53,406 nt of DNA, taken from positions 1 to 53,406 of the forward strand of contig JAGASJ010000023.1 of NCBI GenBank assembly GCA_017621795.1. Direction: 5' to 3'. Below, in pieces: positions 1 to 7,647 of the stretch; the first letter of the stretch is position 1; the number at the start of each line of letters is the position of its first letter. The notes beneath the pieces are model-generated. The model was not told where the DNA came from. It worked only from the letters and a program-made list of their open reading frames with translations, and did no database searches. The stretch comes from Oscillospiraceae bacterium. Lineage in GTDB: Bacteria; Bacillota; Clostridia; Oscillospirales; Oscillospiraceae. The position numbers and the translations under genes are program-made.

Positions 1-65
1 ACAAGGGCAGTGCACCATAGTGATAAAATGGTTTTGAACGGTCCCTTTTCCGCTTAACCGCACAA

Positions 66-101
66 AAAAATCCCGAAATGCGCCAGCATTCCGGGATTTT
101 T
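66..101 (-). terminator. Intrinsic terminator (usable in both directions)
   Basis: A 16-bp stem with one mismatch (66-81 with 86-101) and loop GCCA. It is flanked by A-runs on the left and T-runs on the right, so either strand reads stem plus U-tract. It could end the transcript read leftward through the 105-282 block or one entering from the left. Confidence 0.7.
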
Positions 102-146
102 ATTGTTTGTTAACCAAAAAAGTTACCACTTCAAAACTGTGCAGCA

Positions 147-254
147 CCTGAAAAGGATGGGGATTTTCTCAGGATGAACCAAAATCCTGCGGGAATCCTT
201 TGTGGATTTTAAAGGATTTTGGTGAAATGCTGGGGAAATCCACGCCTTTTCAGG
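147..254. ncRNA. Candidate structured RNA: long rod hairpin
   Basis: About 108 nt folds into one rod: 10 bp (147-156/245-254), a 4/3 loop, 8 bp (161-168/234-241), a 9/10 loop, 11 bp (178-188/213-223), and a small apical hairpin (194-198/204-208). A rod with a large central bubble recalls 6S RNA, but it is short for that family and no diagnostic sequence was recognised. The strand is undecided; leftward reading would end at the terminator at 66-101. It may instead be part of a mobile repeat. Confidence 0.4.
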
Positions 255-358
255 CAATTTATCACTGTGGCGCACTGCCCAAATCTGCACTATTTGCGCA
301 GGTTTGTACGGTTTTTACATATTGACTGCGGTCACCTTAGGAAAAGAATAAAAGCGGT

Positions 359-373
359 GTCGGCATTGCCGAC
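359..373 (-). terminator. Probable terminator after glnN
   Basis: A perfect 7-bp inverted repeat (GTCGGCA/TGCCGAC) lies 60 bases beyond the glnN stop. On the minus strand it is followed by a T-rich stretch (GCTTTTATTCTTTT). The stem is short and the T-tract interrupted, so strength is uncertain. Confidence 0.45.
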
Positions 374-387
374 AGATTATAAAATTT

Positions 388-413
388 CGGGCGGATGATC
401 GTCGCTCCTACAG
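388..413. repeat. Short palindromic intergenic repeat (CGGGCG..CGCTCCTAC type)
   Basis: The sequence CGGGCGGATGATCGTCGCTC followed by CTAC resembles the GTAGGGGCGAC...GTCGCCCG intergenic repeats common in gut Clostridia. A related, divergent copy sits at 29243-29267. Assignment rests on pattern memory and two copies only. Confidence 0.3.
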
Positions 414-433
414 ATCCTATTGGACGTTTTCGC

Positions 434-2527
434 TTATTCCGCGCTGAAAAGCAGCTCGCCGTAGGTAGGGAAGGGCCAGTATTTTTCCGCTGTCACCGTC
501 TCTGCCTCGTCTGCTGACGCACGAAGCTGTGCCATTGCGGCAAGCACGCGGTCACGGATGGCGTAGGCCTCTTGCTCTACCCCCTCCGCTTTGTTCAGGC
601 CGGCGACTGCCTGCTGCAGCGCATCGGCCCGATCCGCAATTTGGTCAGAAAGCATAGAGAGCTTTTCGATCAGCCCGGTTTCATAATTGCAGGGGGCTGT
701 TTTGGATACGGCCTTTTTGGCCGCCAGTGTGCCGCAAAGCTCGGCGGTATAGCCCTGCACTGCCGGCAGGATCTGCCGCCGTGCCATATCCACCATGGTA
801 TTGGCCTCAATGATCACCGTTTTGCAGTAGTTTTCCAGTTGGATCTCACAACGGGAACGAAGCTCTGTGTAGCTGAGCACTCTGTGGGCGGTAAGCATTT
901 GCACATTCTTTTCGTCCAGGCTGTGCATCAAACAGTCGGGCGTGGTGGGGTAGTTGGAAAGACCCCGTTTTTCCGCCTCTGCGATCCACGCGCCGTCATA
1001 GCCGTTGCCGTTGAAAATGATGCGCTTGTGGTCCTTAATGGTCTTTTTGATCATCTGATGCAGGGCGTTTTCAAAGTCCTCTACGCCCTCCAAACGGTCG
1101 GCGTAGATCTTCAGAGACTCGGCGACTGCCGTGTTGAGCATCACATTGGCACTGGCAATGGAGTTGGACGCGCCCAGCATACGAAATTCAAACTTATTGC
1201 CGGTAAAGGCCAGCGGCGAGGTGCGGTTTCGGTCGGTGGTATCCTGGGGGAAGCGGGGCAAAACGTCTACACCCAGCTTCATAGTCTTTTTCTTCATACC
1301 GTAATAGGGGGTATCATTCTCGATCGCATCCAGGATGCCCTGCAGCTCGTCGCCCAGGAACACGGAAACCACAGCCGGAGGCGCTTCGTTCGCGCCTAAA
1401 CGGTGGTCATTGCCAGCAGAAGCCACAGAAATACGCAGTAGATCCTGATAATCGTCCACCGCCTTGAGCACCGCGCACAAAAACAGCAAAAACTGGGCGT
1501 TTTCGTAGGGAGTCTCACCGGGGGACAGCAAATTCACACCGGTATCGGTGGAGATAGACCAGTTGTTGTGCTTGCCGGAGCCGTTGACACAGGCAAAGGG
1601 CTTTTCGTGGAGCAGGCAGACCAGGCCGTGCTTTGCGGCCACCTTCTGCATAATCTCCATAGTCAGCTGATTGTGGTCGGTGGCAATGTTGGTGGTGGTG
1701 TAGACAGGCGCCAGCTCATGCTGACAGGGGGCAACCTCATTATGCTCTGTTTTGGCAGAGACGCCCAGCTTCCACAGCTCCGCATCCAAATCCTGCATAA
1801 ACGCCGCAACACGGGGCTTGATGACGCCGTAATAATGGTCGTCCATTTCCTGACCCTTGGGCGGCTTCGCGCCAAACAGCGTTCTGCCGGTATAAACCAG
1901 ATCCTTCCGCTTTTTATACAGCTCCTGGGGGATCAGGAAGTATTCCTGTTCCGGACCGGTGCAGGTGTGAACGCATTTTACATCCTCGTTGCCGAAAAGC
2001 TTCAGGATGCGCATAGCCTGACGGTTCAGCGCCTCCATAGAGCGAAGAAGGGGTGTTTTGGCGTCCAGCGCCTCGCCGCCGTAGGAGCAGAAGGCGGTGG
2101 GAATACACAGGGTATTGCCCTTGATGAAGGCATAGGAGGTAGGGTCCCAGGCGGTGTAGCCCCGGGCTTCAAAGGTGGCACGCAGGCCGCCGGAGGGGAA
2201 GCTGGAGGCATCCGATTCGCCCTTGATCAGCTCCTTGCCGGAAAAATCCATGATCACACCGCCGTCGGCGGCGGGCAGAATAAAGCTGTCGTGCTTTTCT
2301 GCGGTGATGCCGGTGAGGGGCTGAAACCAGTGGGTAAAATGGGTCGCGCCTTGCTCAATGGCCCATTCCATCATTGCCGTTGCCACCGCATTGGCGACGC
2401 CGGAATCCAGCTTTGTGCCTTGGTCGATGGTATTATGCAGGGACTGATAAACCTCCGGGCTCAGTCTTGCCTTCATTTGCCGCTGGTCAAAAACCAAACA
2501 GCCAAAATAATCCGATACCATATTCAT
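434..2527 (-). CDS. glnN: Glutamine synthetase type III
   Basis: Makes glutamine from glutamate, ammonia and ATP in the cytosol, the main ammonia-assimilating step. The ~697-residue length is that of GSIII and much longer than GSI (~450). The GSIII signature [10 protein letters not shown] is at about residues 315-325, and the glutamate-binding GPEQEYF segment is near 192. Three in-frame starts crowd together (GTG 2530, ATG 2527, ATG 2521); the GGGAGAG ribosome site fits ATG 2527 best. It lies 53 bases after the ABC ATPase gene on the same strand with no terminator between, so read-through from the importer operon is plausible. The symbol could equally be glnA in some annotations. Confidence 0.95.
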   Translation of the reverse strand: MNMVSDYFGCLVFDQRQMKARLSPEVYQSLHNTIDQGTKLDSGVANAVATAMMEWAIEQGATHFTHWFQPLTGITAEKHDSFILPAADGGVIMDFSGKELIKGESDASSFPSGGLRATFEARGYTAWDPTSYAFIKGNTLCIPTAFCSYGGEALDAKTPLLRSMEALNRQAMRILKLFGNEDVKCVHTCTGPEQEYFLIPQELYKKRKDLVYTGRTLFGAKPPKGQEMDDHYYGVIKPRVAAFMQDLDAELWKLGVSAKTEHNEVAPCQHELAPVYTTTNIATDHNQLTMEIMQKVAAKHGLVCLLHEKPFACVNGSGKHNNWSISTDTGVNLLSPGETPYENAQFLLFLCAVLKAVDDYQDLLRISVASAGNDHRLGANEAPPAVVSVFLGDELQGILDAIENDTPYYGMKKKTMKLGVDVLPRFPQDTTDRNRTSPLAFTGNKFEFRMLGASNSIASANVMLNTAVAESLKIYADRLEGVEDFENALHQMIKKTIKDHKRIIFNGNGYDGAWIAEAEKRGLSNYPTTPDCLMHSLDEKNVQMLTAHRVLSYTELRSRCEIQLENYCKTVIIEANTMVDMARRQILPAVQGYTAELCGTLAAKKAVSKTAPCNYETGLIEKLSMLSDQIADRADALQQAVAGLNKAEGVEQEAYAIRDRVLAAMAQLRASADEAETVTAEKYWPFPTYGELLFSAE

Positions 2528-2580
2528 CACAGGTCTCTCCCTTCAACGGATTCTTGTTGCTGATTCATAGAAAGCGCTTC

Positions 2581-3378
2581 TTATTTCGACAGCATTACCT
2601 TATCACTGGTAAACTGGCTGCCGCTGGACAGCTCAAACATCTGCAGAAGCTGCTCGATGGTCAGCTTTTTCTTTTCTTCGCCCTTCACATCTACCACGAT
2701 TCGCCCTTCGTGCATCATGATCAGGCGGTTACCCACCCGAATGGCATCGGCCATATTGTGGGTGATCATAATGGTCATCAGGTTGTTTCTGCTGACGATG
2801 TCTTCGGTGATGTCTAAAACCTTTTTTGCGGTTTTAGGGTCCAAAGCGGCAGTGTGTTCGTCCAAAAGGAGCAGCTTGGGCTGCTGCAATGTTGCCATCA
2901 GCAGGGTGATGGCCTGACGCTGACCGCCGGAGAGCAGACCTACCTTGGCGGTAAGACGGTTTTCCAGTCCCAGATCCAGGATCTTCAGCAGCTCTTTATA
3001 CTCCTTGCGTTCCTTGGCGGTGATGCCGGGACGCAGACCTCTATGCTTTCCTCTGCGGGCGGCAAGAGCCAAATTTTCCTCGATCTGCATATCTGCCGCA
3101 GTGCCGGTCATAGGATCCTGAAACACCCGTCCCAAATATTTTGCCCGCTTATGCTCCCGCAGGTGGGTAACGTCCACCCCGTCAACGATGATGCTGCCGC
3201 AATCCACCGGATAAACGCCTGCGATCATATTCAGCATTGTGGATTTACCTGCGCCGTTACCGCCGATGACGGTGACAAAGTCGCCTTCATCCAGGTGGAG
3301 ATTGATGCCGCACAGGGCTCTTTTCTCGTTTACAGTACCGGGGTTGAAGGTTTTTTCTACATTTATAATATCAAGCAT
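2581..3378 (-). CDS. ABC transporter ATP-binding protein (TrpXYZ-type importer)
   Basis: Cytosolic ATPase of an importer, 265 residues. It has Walker A GGNGAGKST, signature LSGGQRQA and Walker B LLLLDEHTAALD, with the glutamate present, so it should hydrolyse ATP. Start ATG 3378 has a GGGGGA ribosome site and overlaps the permease stop by 8 bases, so the two are translationally coupled. An upstream in-frame extension to 3459 lies inside the permease gene and is not the start. The family resembles the ATPases paired with branched-chain-type permeases and TrpX-like binding proteins; the substrate cannot be read from the sequence. Confidence 0.9.
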   Translation of the reverse strand: MLDIINVEKTFNPGTVNEKRALCGINLHLDEGDFVTVIGGNGAGKSTMLNMIAGVYPVDCGSIIVDGVDVTHLREHKRAKYLGRVFQDPMTGTAADMQIEENLALAARRGKHRGLRPGITAKERKEYKELLKILDLGLENRLTAKVGLLSGGQRQAITLLMATLQQPKLLLLDEHTAALDPKTAKKVLDITEDIVSRNNLMTIMITHNMADAIRVGNRLIMMHEGRIVVDVKGEEKKKLTIEQLLQMFELSSGSQFTSDKVMLSK

Positions 3379-4303
3379 TGTTCTTCCCCCTGTTGGATCT
3401 TCTGATGTGGTTTTCGGCGTACTGCTTCTTCCAGTAAGGAATGGCCAGGAACACCGCAACGATGGCGGCAGACAGAAGCTTCATCAGGTTTGCGTCGAAG
3501 CCCAGGGTAATGACGGTCTGTACAACGATGTAGTAGACGATGGCACCCAGCGCTACAGACAGCAGTCTCAAAGCGAAATTCTTAAAGATCTTGCCAAACA
3601 GTGCCTCGCCGATGATCACAGCCGCAAGGCCGATGACGATGGCGCCTTGTCCCATCTTCACATCCGCAAAGCCCTGATACTGGGCCAGGAATGCGCCGGA
3701 GAAGGCCACCAAACCGTTGGAGAGCATAATGCCCAGCACCTTATTGCGGTTGGTGTTGATGCCCTGGGCGCGGCTCATATTCTGATTGATGCCGGTGGCA
3801 CGGATGCCGCAGCCCATTTCTGTACCGAAGAACCAGTACAAAAGGGCGATCAGGACGATCAGCACCACGCCCACAGTGATCATCGGATTGTGGAAGGCCG
3901 CTTCCTTCACCCAACGAAGGCTGATCAGCAGATCGGTCTGATTGACGTTGATGGACTGATTTGCCTTGCCCATAATTTTCAGGTTGATGGAATAGAGGGA
4001 AAGCTGGGTCAAAATGCCTGCAAGGATGGGCGGAATACCCATCATCGTGTGCAGAAGACCGGTAATCGCGCCTGCCAGCAGACCTGCCACAAAGGCCGCA
4101 AACATTGCAAGCCACAGGTTACAGCCGTTAAGGATCAAAACGACTGCCACTGCGGCACCGGTTGCGAACGAGCCGTCTACAGTCAGGTCGGCCACGTCCA
4201 AAATACGATATGTAATGTAAACGCCAATTGCCATAATGCCCCAGATCAGACCTTGTGAGACTGTGCCGGGCAAGGCACCGAGTAGTTGCTCAAGTATTTC
4301 CAT
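3371..4303 (-). CDS. ABC transporter permease (branched-chain/TrpY-like)
   Basis: Integral membrane subunit of 310 residues with roughly eight to nine hydrophobic segments, of the BPD_transp_2 family that pairs with TrpX-type binding proteins. The motif DVADLTVDGSFATGAA near the N-terminus is typical. Start ATG 4303 is chosen because GGGAG lies 7 bases upstream; an earlier ATG six codons up lacks a site. It sits between the ATPase gene (8-base overlap) and the binding-protein gene (93 bases away, with a hairpin between). Substrate unknown; tryptophan or tyrosine are guesses from relatives. Confidence 0.88.
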   Translation of the reverse strand: MEILEQLLGALPGTVSQGLIWGIMAIGVYITYRILDVADLTVDGSFATGAAVAVVLILNGCNLWLAMFAAFVAGLLAGAITGLLHTMMGIPPILAGILTQLSLYSINLKIMGKANQSINVNQTDLLISLRWVKEAAFHNPMITVGVVLIVLIALLYWFFGTEMGCGIRATGINQNMSRAQGINTNRNKVLGIMLSNGLVAFSGAFLAQYQGFADVKMGQGAIVIGLAAVIIGEALFGKIFKNFALRLLSVALGAIVYYIVVQTVITLGFDANLMKLLSAAIVAVFLAIPYWKKQYAENHIRRSNRGKNNA

Positions 4304-4337
4304 TTCGTTTCTCCCGTACAATTTATAATCATAAAAA

Positions 4338-4366
4338 AGCCGGAGCGAAGTTCATTCACTCCGGCT
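4338..4366 (-). terminator. Intercistronic terminator/attenuator between binding protein and permease
   Basis: On the minus strand a perfect 8-bp stem (AGCCGGAG/CTCCGGCT, 13-base loop) is followed directly by TTTTTTATG. It lies between two genes of one operon, so it probably ends a fraction of transcripts and leaves the binding protein in excess over the membrane subunits. Confidence 0.75.
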
Positions 4367-4396
4367 AAATATATTCGCTCAGCCGTTTTCCCCCAT

Positions 4397-5371
4397 TTAG
4401 TTGTTTTCGATGGCGATGTAGCCCTCCAAGGGTGTGATGCCCAGCGCGTCACAGATGCGCTGATTGAATTGGGGTGTTACCTTTTCGGCGTAACCGATGG
4501 GCATCGTGGAGATGTCTGCGCCGTCACGGAGGATCTGCACTGCCATCTTACCGGTGGCGTAGCCCAGATCGTAATAGCTGATAGACAGTGTTGCAACGCC
4601 ACAGCCGCTGCAAATACCTGCTTCGCCTGCGATGACAGGGACGTTTTCCGCAGAGCAGATGTTGTCGATAATGCCGGTATTCTCTGCAACGGTGTTATCG
4701 GTGGGCACATAGATCACGTCGCAGTTTGCGGCGGCGGTGGTACAGATCTGTGCCAGATCGTTGGAATCAGAGAAGGGGTACATGGTGACGGTCAGGCCCT
4801 TATTTTCCAGCTCGGCCTTGATCACGTCTACCTGATACTGGCTGTTTGCCTCCTTGGAGCAATACAGCAGACCTACGGTCTGTGCATCGCGGAACCACTC
4901 GGTGATCATCGCCGCCTGCTTATCCAAAGGAGCCAGGTCGGAGGTGCCGGAGATGTTGCCGCCAACAGTGCCGTTAAAATCGCTGAGGTTCAGTGCCACG
5001 CCGTACTCGGTAACAGAGGTGCCCAAAATGGGAATATCACCGGTGGCAGCGGCAGCAGCCTGCAAGGCAGGGGTAGCGTTGGCCATGATCAGGTCCACAT
5101 TGTCAGAAACAAACTGATTGACGATGGTGGAACAGGTGTTTGCGTCGTTCTGTGCGTTCTGATAGTTGAATTTTACCATATCCGCACCCAGTTCGTCAAT
5201 AACTGCTTGCTTAAATCCTTCTGTTGCCGCATCCAATGCGGGATGCTCTACGATCTGCACGATGCCGATCTCGTACTTTGCGTCAGAATCGTCACCGGAG
5301 CAGGCGGTAAGAGCCAGGCAGCTGCCCAGGCAAAGGGTGAGTGCCAATAAAATAGATACTGTCTTTTTCAT
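4397..5371 (-). CDS. ABC transporter substrate-binding lipoprotein (TrpX-like)
   Basis: Extracellular lipid-anchored receptor of an importer, 324 residues. The N-terminus has a lysine pair, a hydrophobic stretch and lipobox LTAC with the acylated cysteine at 24. The rest fits the ABC_sub_bind family (type I periplasmic-binding fold; segments such as YEIGIVQIVEHPALD and GDIPILGTSVTE). ATG 5371 is preferred over ATG 5377 because AGGAGA is then 6-9 bases away. It is the first gene of the operon, expressed from a promoter at 5446-5473, divergent from the LysR gene. Ligand not predictable here; relatives bind aromatic amino acids. Confidence 0.88.
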   Translation of the reverse strand: MKKTVSILLALTLCLGSCLALTACSGDDSDAKYEIGIVQIVEHPALDAATEGFKQAVIDELGADMVKFNYQNAQNDANTCSTIVNQFVSDNVDLIMANATPALQAAAAATGDIPILGTSVTEYGVALNLSDFNGTVGGNISGTSDLAPLDKQAAMITEWFRDAQTVGLLYCSKEANSQYQVDVIKAELENKGLTVTMYPFSDSNDLAQICTTAAANCDVIYVPTDNTVAENTGIIDNICSAENVPVIAGEAGICSGCGVATLSISYYDLGYATGKMAVQILRDGADISTMPIGYAEKVTPQFNQRICDALGITPLEGYIAIENN

Positions 5372-5445
5372 AATCATTCTCCTAACCTGAAATAGAAGTC
5401 CTCCCGCATCTTTTTGACTGCGGATTGACTTTTCACAGAGCACAT

Positions 5446-5473
5446 ATTATAATACTTTTCGTCATTAGTCAAA
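5446..5473 (-). promoter_or_regulatory. Sigma-A promoter of the ABC importer operon
   Basis: Minus strand: TATAAT (5446-5451) with TTTGAC 16 bases upstream (5468-5473). The predicted leader to the binding-protein start is about 65 bases. Confidence 0.7.
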
Positions 5474-5492
5474 TGAATGGTTTTGATGTTTA

Positions 5493-5507
5493 CGATCTAA
5501 AATATCG
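5493..5507. promoter_or_regulatory. Candidate LysR operator
   Basis: The inverted repeat CGAT-N7-ATCG lies just upstream of the importer promoter's -35 box and 16 bases before the LysR gene. Its T-N11-A layout in an AT-rich context fits LysR-type binding sites. Inference from position and symmetry only. Confidence 0.45.
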
Positions 5508-5523
5508 ATAGTGAGGGACGGTT

Positions 5524-6414
5524 ATGGAATTACGAAATCTCATTACTTTTATATCGGTTGCGGAGCTGGGCAGCTTTACGAAGGCGGCAGAGCAATTGGG
5601 GTACTCCCAATCTACGGTTTCCTTTCAGATCAAGCAATTGGAAAAGGAACTGGATTGCCTGCTGTTTGAGCGCATCAACCACACGGTGACCCTGACGGAA
5701 CGGGGGCAGGAGCTGGTATCTTATGCCCACCGCATCCGCGCGCTGACAGACGACTTTCGGGAGGGGCTGTCCAAAGAGGAGGAATGCTGTGGGCATATTC
5801 ATATCGGCACGCCCGACTCCATCTGTGAGCGGTTGATCTCTGCCCACTATATGGATTTTTACAGTCGGTATCCTGCCCTTTCCGTGCGGTTTTCCACCGG
5901 TGATACAGGCTATATGCTCAGTATGCTGGATCACAACGAGGTGGATATGGTGATCACCCTGGACCACCGTCTGTACCATAAAGATTATATAGTCGCCAAG
6001 GAAGAACGGCTACCGATGCACTTTGTTACTGCGGCCAATTCCAAATTTGCAGGGGTCAGGGGGCTTTCGGTGGAGGACATCATAAAAGAGCCCTTCGTGC
6101 TGACGGAACGGGGGCAGGGGTACCGACGGGTATTTGACCGGGAGCTCTCCGAACGCTCGTTGGAGATCTCGCCGATCTTGGAAGTGGGACGGACAGATGT
6201 GATCACCGCCCTGCTCTCCCAGGGCGATATGATCTCCTACCTGCCCGACTTCGTCACCCGGGACCCGGTTCGGGCCGGAAAGCTCTGCTATTTGGATGTG
6301 GTGGATGTGAATACGGATATATGGAAGCAGCTGATCTACCACAAAAACAAATGGATGTCCAAAAGCCTGAAGATCTGCCTGGATTACATTAAAAAAGTAG
6401 AGTTTTCCGGTTGA
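5524..6414 (+). CDS. LysR-family transcriptional regulator
   Basis: DNA-binding regulator of 296 residues, the family's usual length. The winged helix-turn-helix occupies about residues 1-60 (GSFTKAAEQLGYSQSTVSFQ), followed by a periplasmic-binding-like effector domain from about 90. It is transcribed away from the ABC importer and glnN across a 152-base shared region holding a LysR-like operator, the classic layout of a regulator controlling its divergent neighbour. The effector is unknown; an amino acid or nitrogen signal is a guess from the neighbours. Confidence 0.92.
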   Translation: MELRNLITFISVAELGSFTKAAEQLGYSQSTVSFQIKQLEKELDCLLFERINHTVTLTERGQELVSYAHRIRALTDDFREGLSKEEECCGHIHIGTPDSICERLISAHYMDFYSRYPALSVRFSTGDTGYMLSMLDHNEVDMVITLDHRLYHKDYIVAKEERLPMHFVTAANSKFAGVRGLSVEDIIKEPFVLTERGQGYRRVFDRELSERSLEISPILEVGRTDVITALLSQGDMISYLPDFVTRDPVRAGKLCYLDVVDVNTDIWKQLIYHKNKWMSKSLKICLDYIKKVEFSG

Positions 6415-6454
6415 GCAACCGATGATAAAACGCTCTGCTGCATAAGCGCCGACC

Positions 6455-6483
6455 TTGACAGGTTCTGTGCCTTTTGATACTAT
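6455..6483 (+). promoter_or_regulatory. Sigma-A promoter of the lipoprotein gene
   Basis: TTGACA (6455-6460), 17-base spacer, TACTAT (6478-6483). It drives the gene starting at 6520 with a leader of about 30 bases. Confidence 0.8.
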
Positions 6484-6519
6484 AAAAATACGTTTTACCG
6501 AATGACGGGAGGAAAAAAT

Positions 6520-7335
6520 ATGAAAAAGATCATTACGTGGTTATTGGCAGCAAGTATGCTCTTTACATTGCTTTTCTGCTGTGCAGGCTGTGAGAAGCCC
6601 AAAAAGCAGACCCCGGTGTCTGAACCCACAGAGCCTGCACCGGTGGTGAAAAATATGCTGCCGTCTAAAATCATCGCTTCCTACGAAGGGAACTCCAAGG
6701 AGACGGAGATCACTTATACAGAAAGCGGCTTTTCCTTCACACGGGGCATTTGGGCGATGCAGGAGGGAGAAACACCTGCGTTTATTCCCAGCTGGGTGAT
6801 CACGCTGAACGAAACGGAAAAGCAGGTCGTTATCGGCATCTCGATGGAAGACGGTACGGTAGAAGACGGATATACCTATCTATATGAAGGAGATACGGTG
6901 ACGGAGCTTATCTGGACAAACGAGGTTCACTTCCGTATGGACTATGCCCCGGAAGAAAGCAAAGTGCAAATCACAGATACGGAGTACACCCCGGAAGATA
7001 ACGACTATGCCGATGATACCTTCACAATGCACCTTTCCGATGCGGAAAAGACGCTGGAGATGGATCTGGATTGGGGTCCCTTTGAAGGAAAGACCATGAC
7101 CTATGAAAAGGGGATCTTGATCTTTGACGGGCTGGCCTGCCAATTTGACGATGCAGGAAGATTGGAAAGCGCAACGGTAGAGGGAAGAACCGTCACCTTT
7201 GTTTATGAGGACGGCGTGGAAAATACTTATTATCAGGGACAGATGATCATGCCGATGCTTCTGATGCTTTCCACCTACGCAAGACCGGAATATATGCTGG
7301 CGACCCAGCTTGCATACCAACAATTTGAACCGTAA
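6520..7335 (+). CDS. Uncharacterised lipoprotein
   Basis: Function not recognised. The 271-residue product starts with a lysine-led signal peptide and a cysteine-rich end to the hydrophobic core (LFCCAGC; probable acylated Cys24), then a Thr/Pro/Glu linker (TPVSEPTEPAPVV). The mature part is acidic and has repeated short strands of the type Y-x-E-x-x-x-x-x-F (for example TYEKGILIFDG, TVTFVYEDG), suggesting a beta-rich extracellular domain. Start ATG 6520 follows GGGAGG. It is monocistronic: own consensus promoter and a shared terminator downstream. Confidence 0.75.
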   Translation: MKKIITWLLAASMLFTLLFCCAGCEKPKKQTPVSEPTEPAPVVKNMLPSKIIASYEGNSKETEITYTESGFSFTRGIWAMQEGETPAFIPSWVITLNETEKQVVIGISMEDGTVEDGYTYLYEGDTVTELIWTNEVHFRMDYAPEESKVQITDTEYTPEDNDYADDTFTMHLSDAEKTLEMDLDWGPFEGKTMTYEKGILIFDGLACQFDDAGRLESATVEGRTVTFVYEDGVENTYYQGQMIMPMLLMLSTYARPEYMLATQLAYQQFEP

Positions 7336-7360
7336 TCAAAAAGGATTCGCAAAAAAATAA

Positions 7361-7391
7361 TGGGGTCAGGCGACACGGTCGCCTGACCCCA
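7361..7391. terminator. Bidirectional terminator, 14-bp perfect stem
   Basis: TGGGGTCAGGCGAC pairs perfectly with 7378-7391 around a 3-base loop. Leftward reading gives ATTATTTTTTT after the stem, a strong terminator for the pta-side genes. Rightward reading has only a weak T-tract but can still stop the lipoprotein transcript. Confidence 0.85.
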
Positions 7392-7408
7392 TTGCTTGTT
7401 ACAGTAAA

Positions 7409-7621
7409 TTAAAACAGCTTGCCGATTTTGCCCAGAACGCCGCCCTTGTCCTCTAACTTGGCCTGAATGCCTGCGATCAGAGGCTTGAGCTGCTCGTCGG
7501 GCAGGTTTACACCGATCAGACCCTCTACAGCGCCAATGGGATTGGATGTGAACTGCGCCAGCAGCTTGGGGTCGGACTTGATCTTATCTACCAGCTCGTC
7601 GATCTTCTTCTTGATATCCAT
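7409..7621 (-). CDS. 70-residue protein with RiPP-leader-like composition
   Basis: Function unknown. A helical, charged N-terminus (DIKKKIDELVDKIKSDPKLL) is followed by NPIGAVEGLIGVNLPDEQ and a Gly-rich C-terminus ending GGVLGKIGKLF. The arrangement D-P-x-x-L-x-x-F ... GV-x-LPDE recalls the Nif11/nitrile-hydratase-type leader peptides of ribosomal natural products, but there is no modification enzyme nearby, and similar short proteins occur as housekeeping hypotheticals in Clostridia. A perfect AGGAGG lies 8 bases before the ATG. It follows pta by 26 bases on the same strand and precedes the terminator, so it is probably co-transcribed with pta. Confidence 0.75.
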   Translation of the reverse strand: MDIKKKIDELVDKIKSDPKLLAQFTSNPIGAVEGLIGVNLPDEQLKPLIAGIQAKLEDKGGVLGKIGKLF

Positions 7622-7647
7622 AACGATTCCTCCTGATTTTTGTACGG

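Larger units (their letters stand above)
5..280. repeat. Inverted repeat enclosing an intergenic block
   Basis: Bases 5-27 and 258-280 are reverse complements at 21 of 23 positions (arms start GGGCAGTGC). They enclose a terminator hairpin and a long rod hairpin. No gene lies between them. The left flank is cut by the window edge, so a target duplication cannot be checked. Confidence 0.6.

Noticed and set aside
1568-2563. 331-codon open frame on the plus strand opposite glnN
   Set aside because: Antisense to a complete, strongly conserved glutamine synthetase. The translation is His/Gly/Leu-rich with no recognisable family, and there is no ribosome site.
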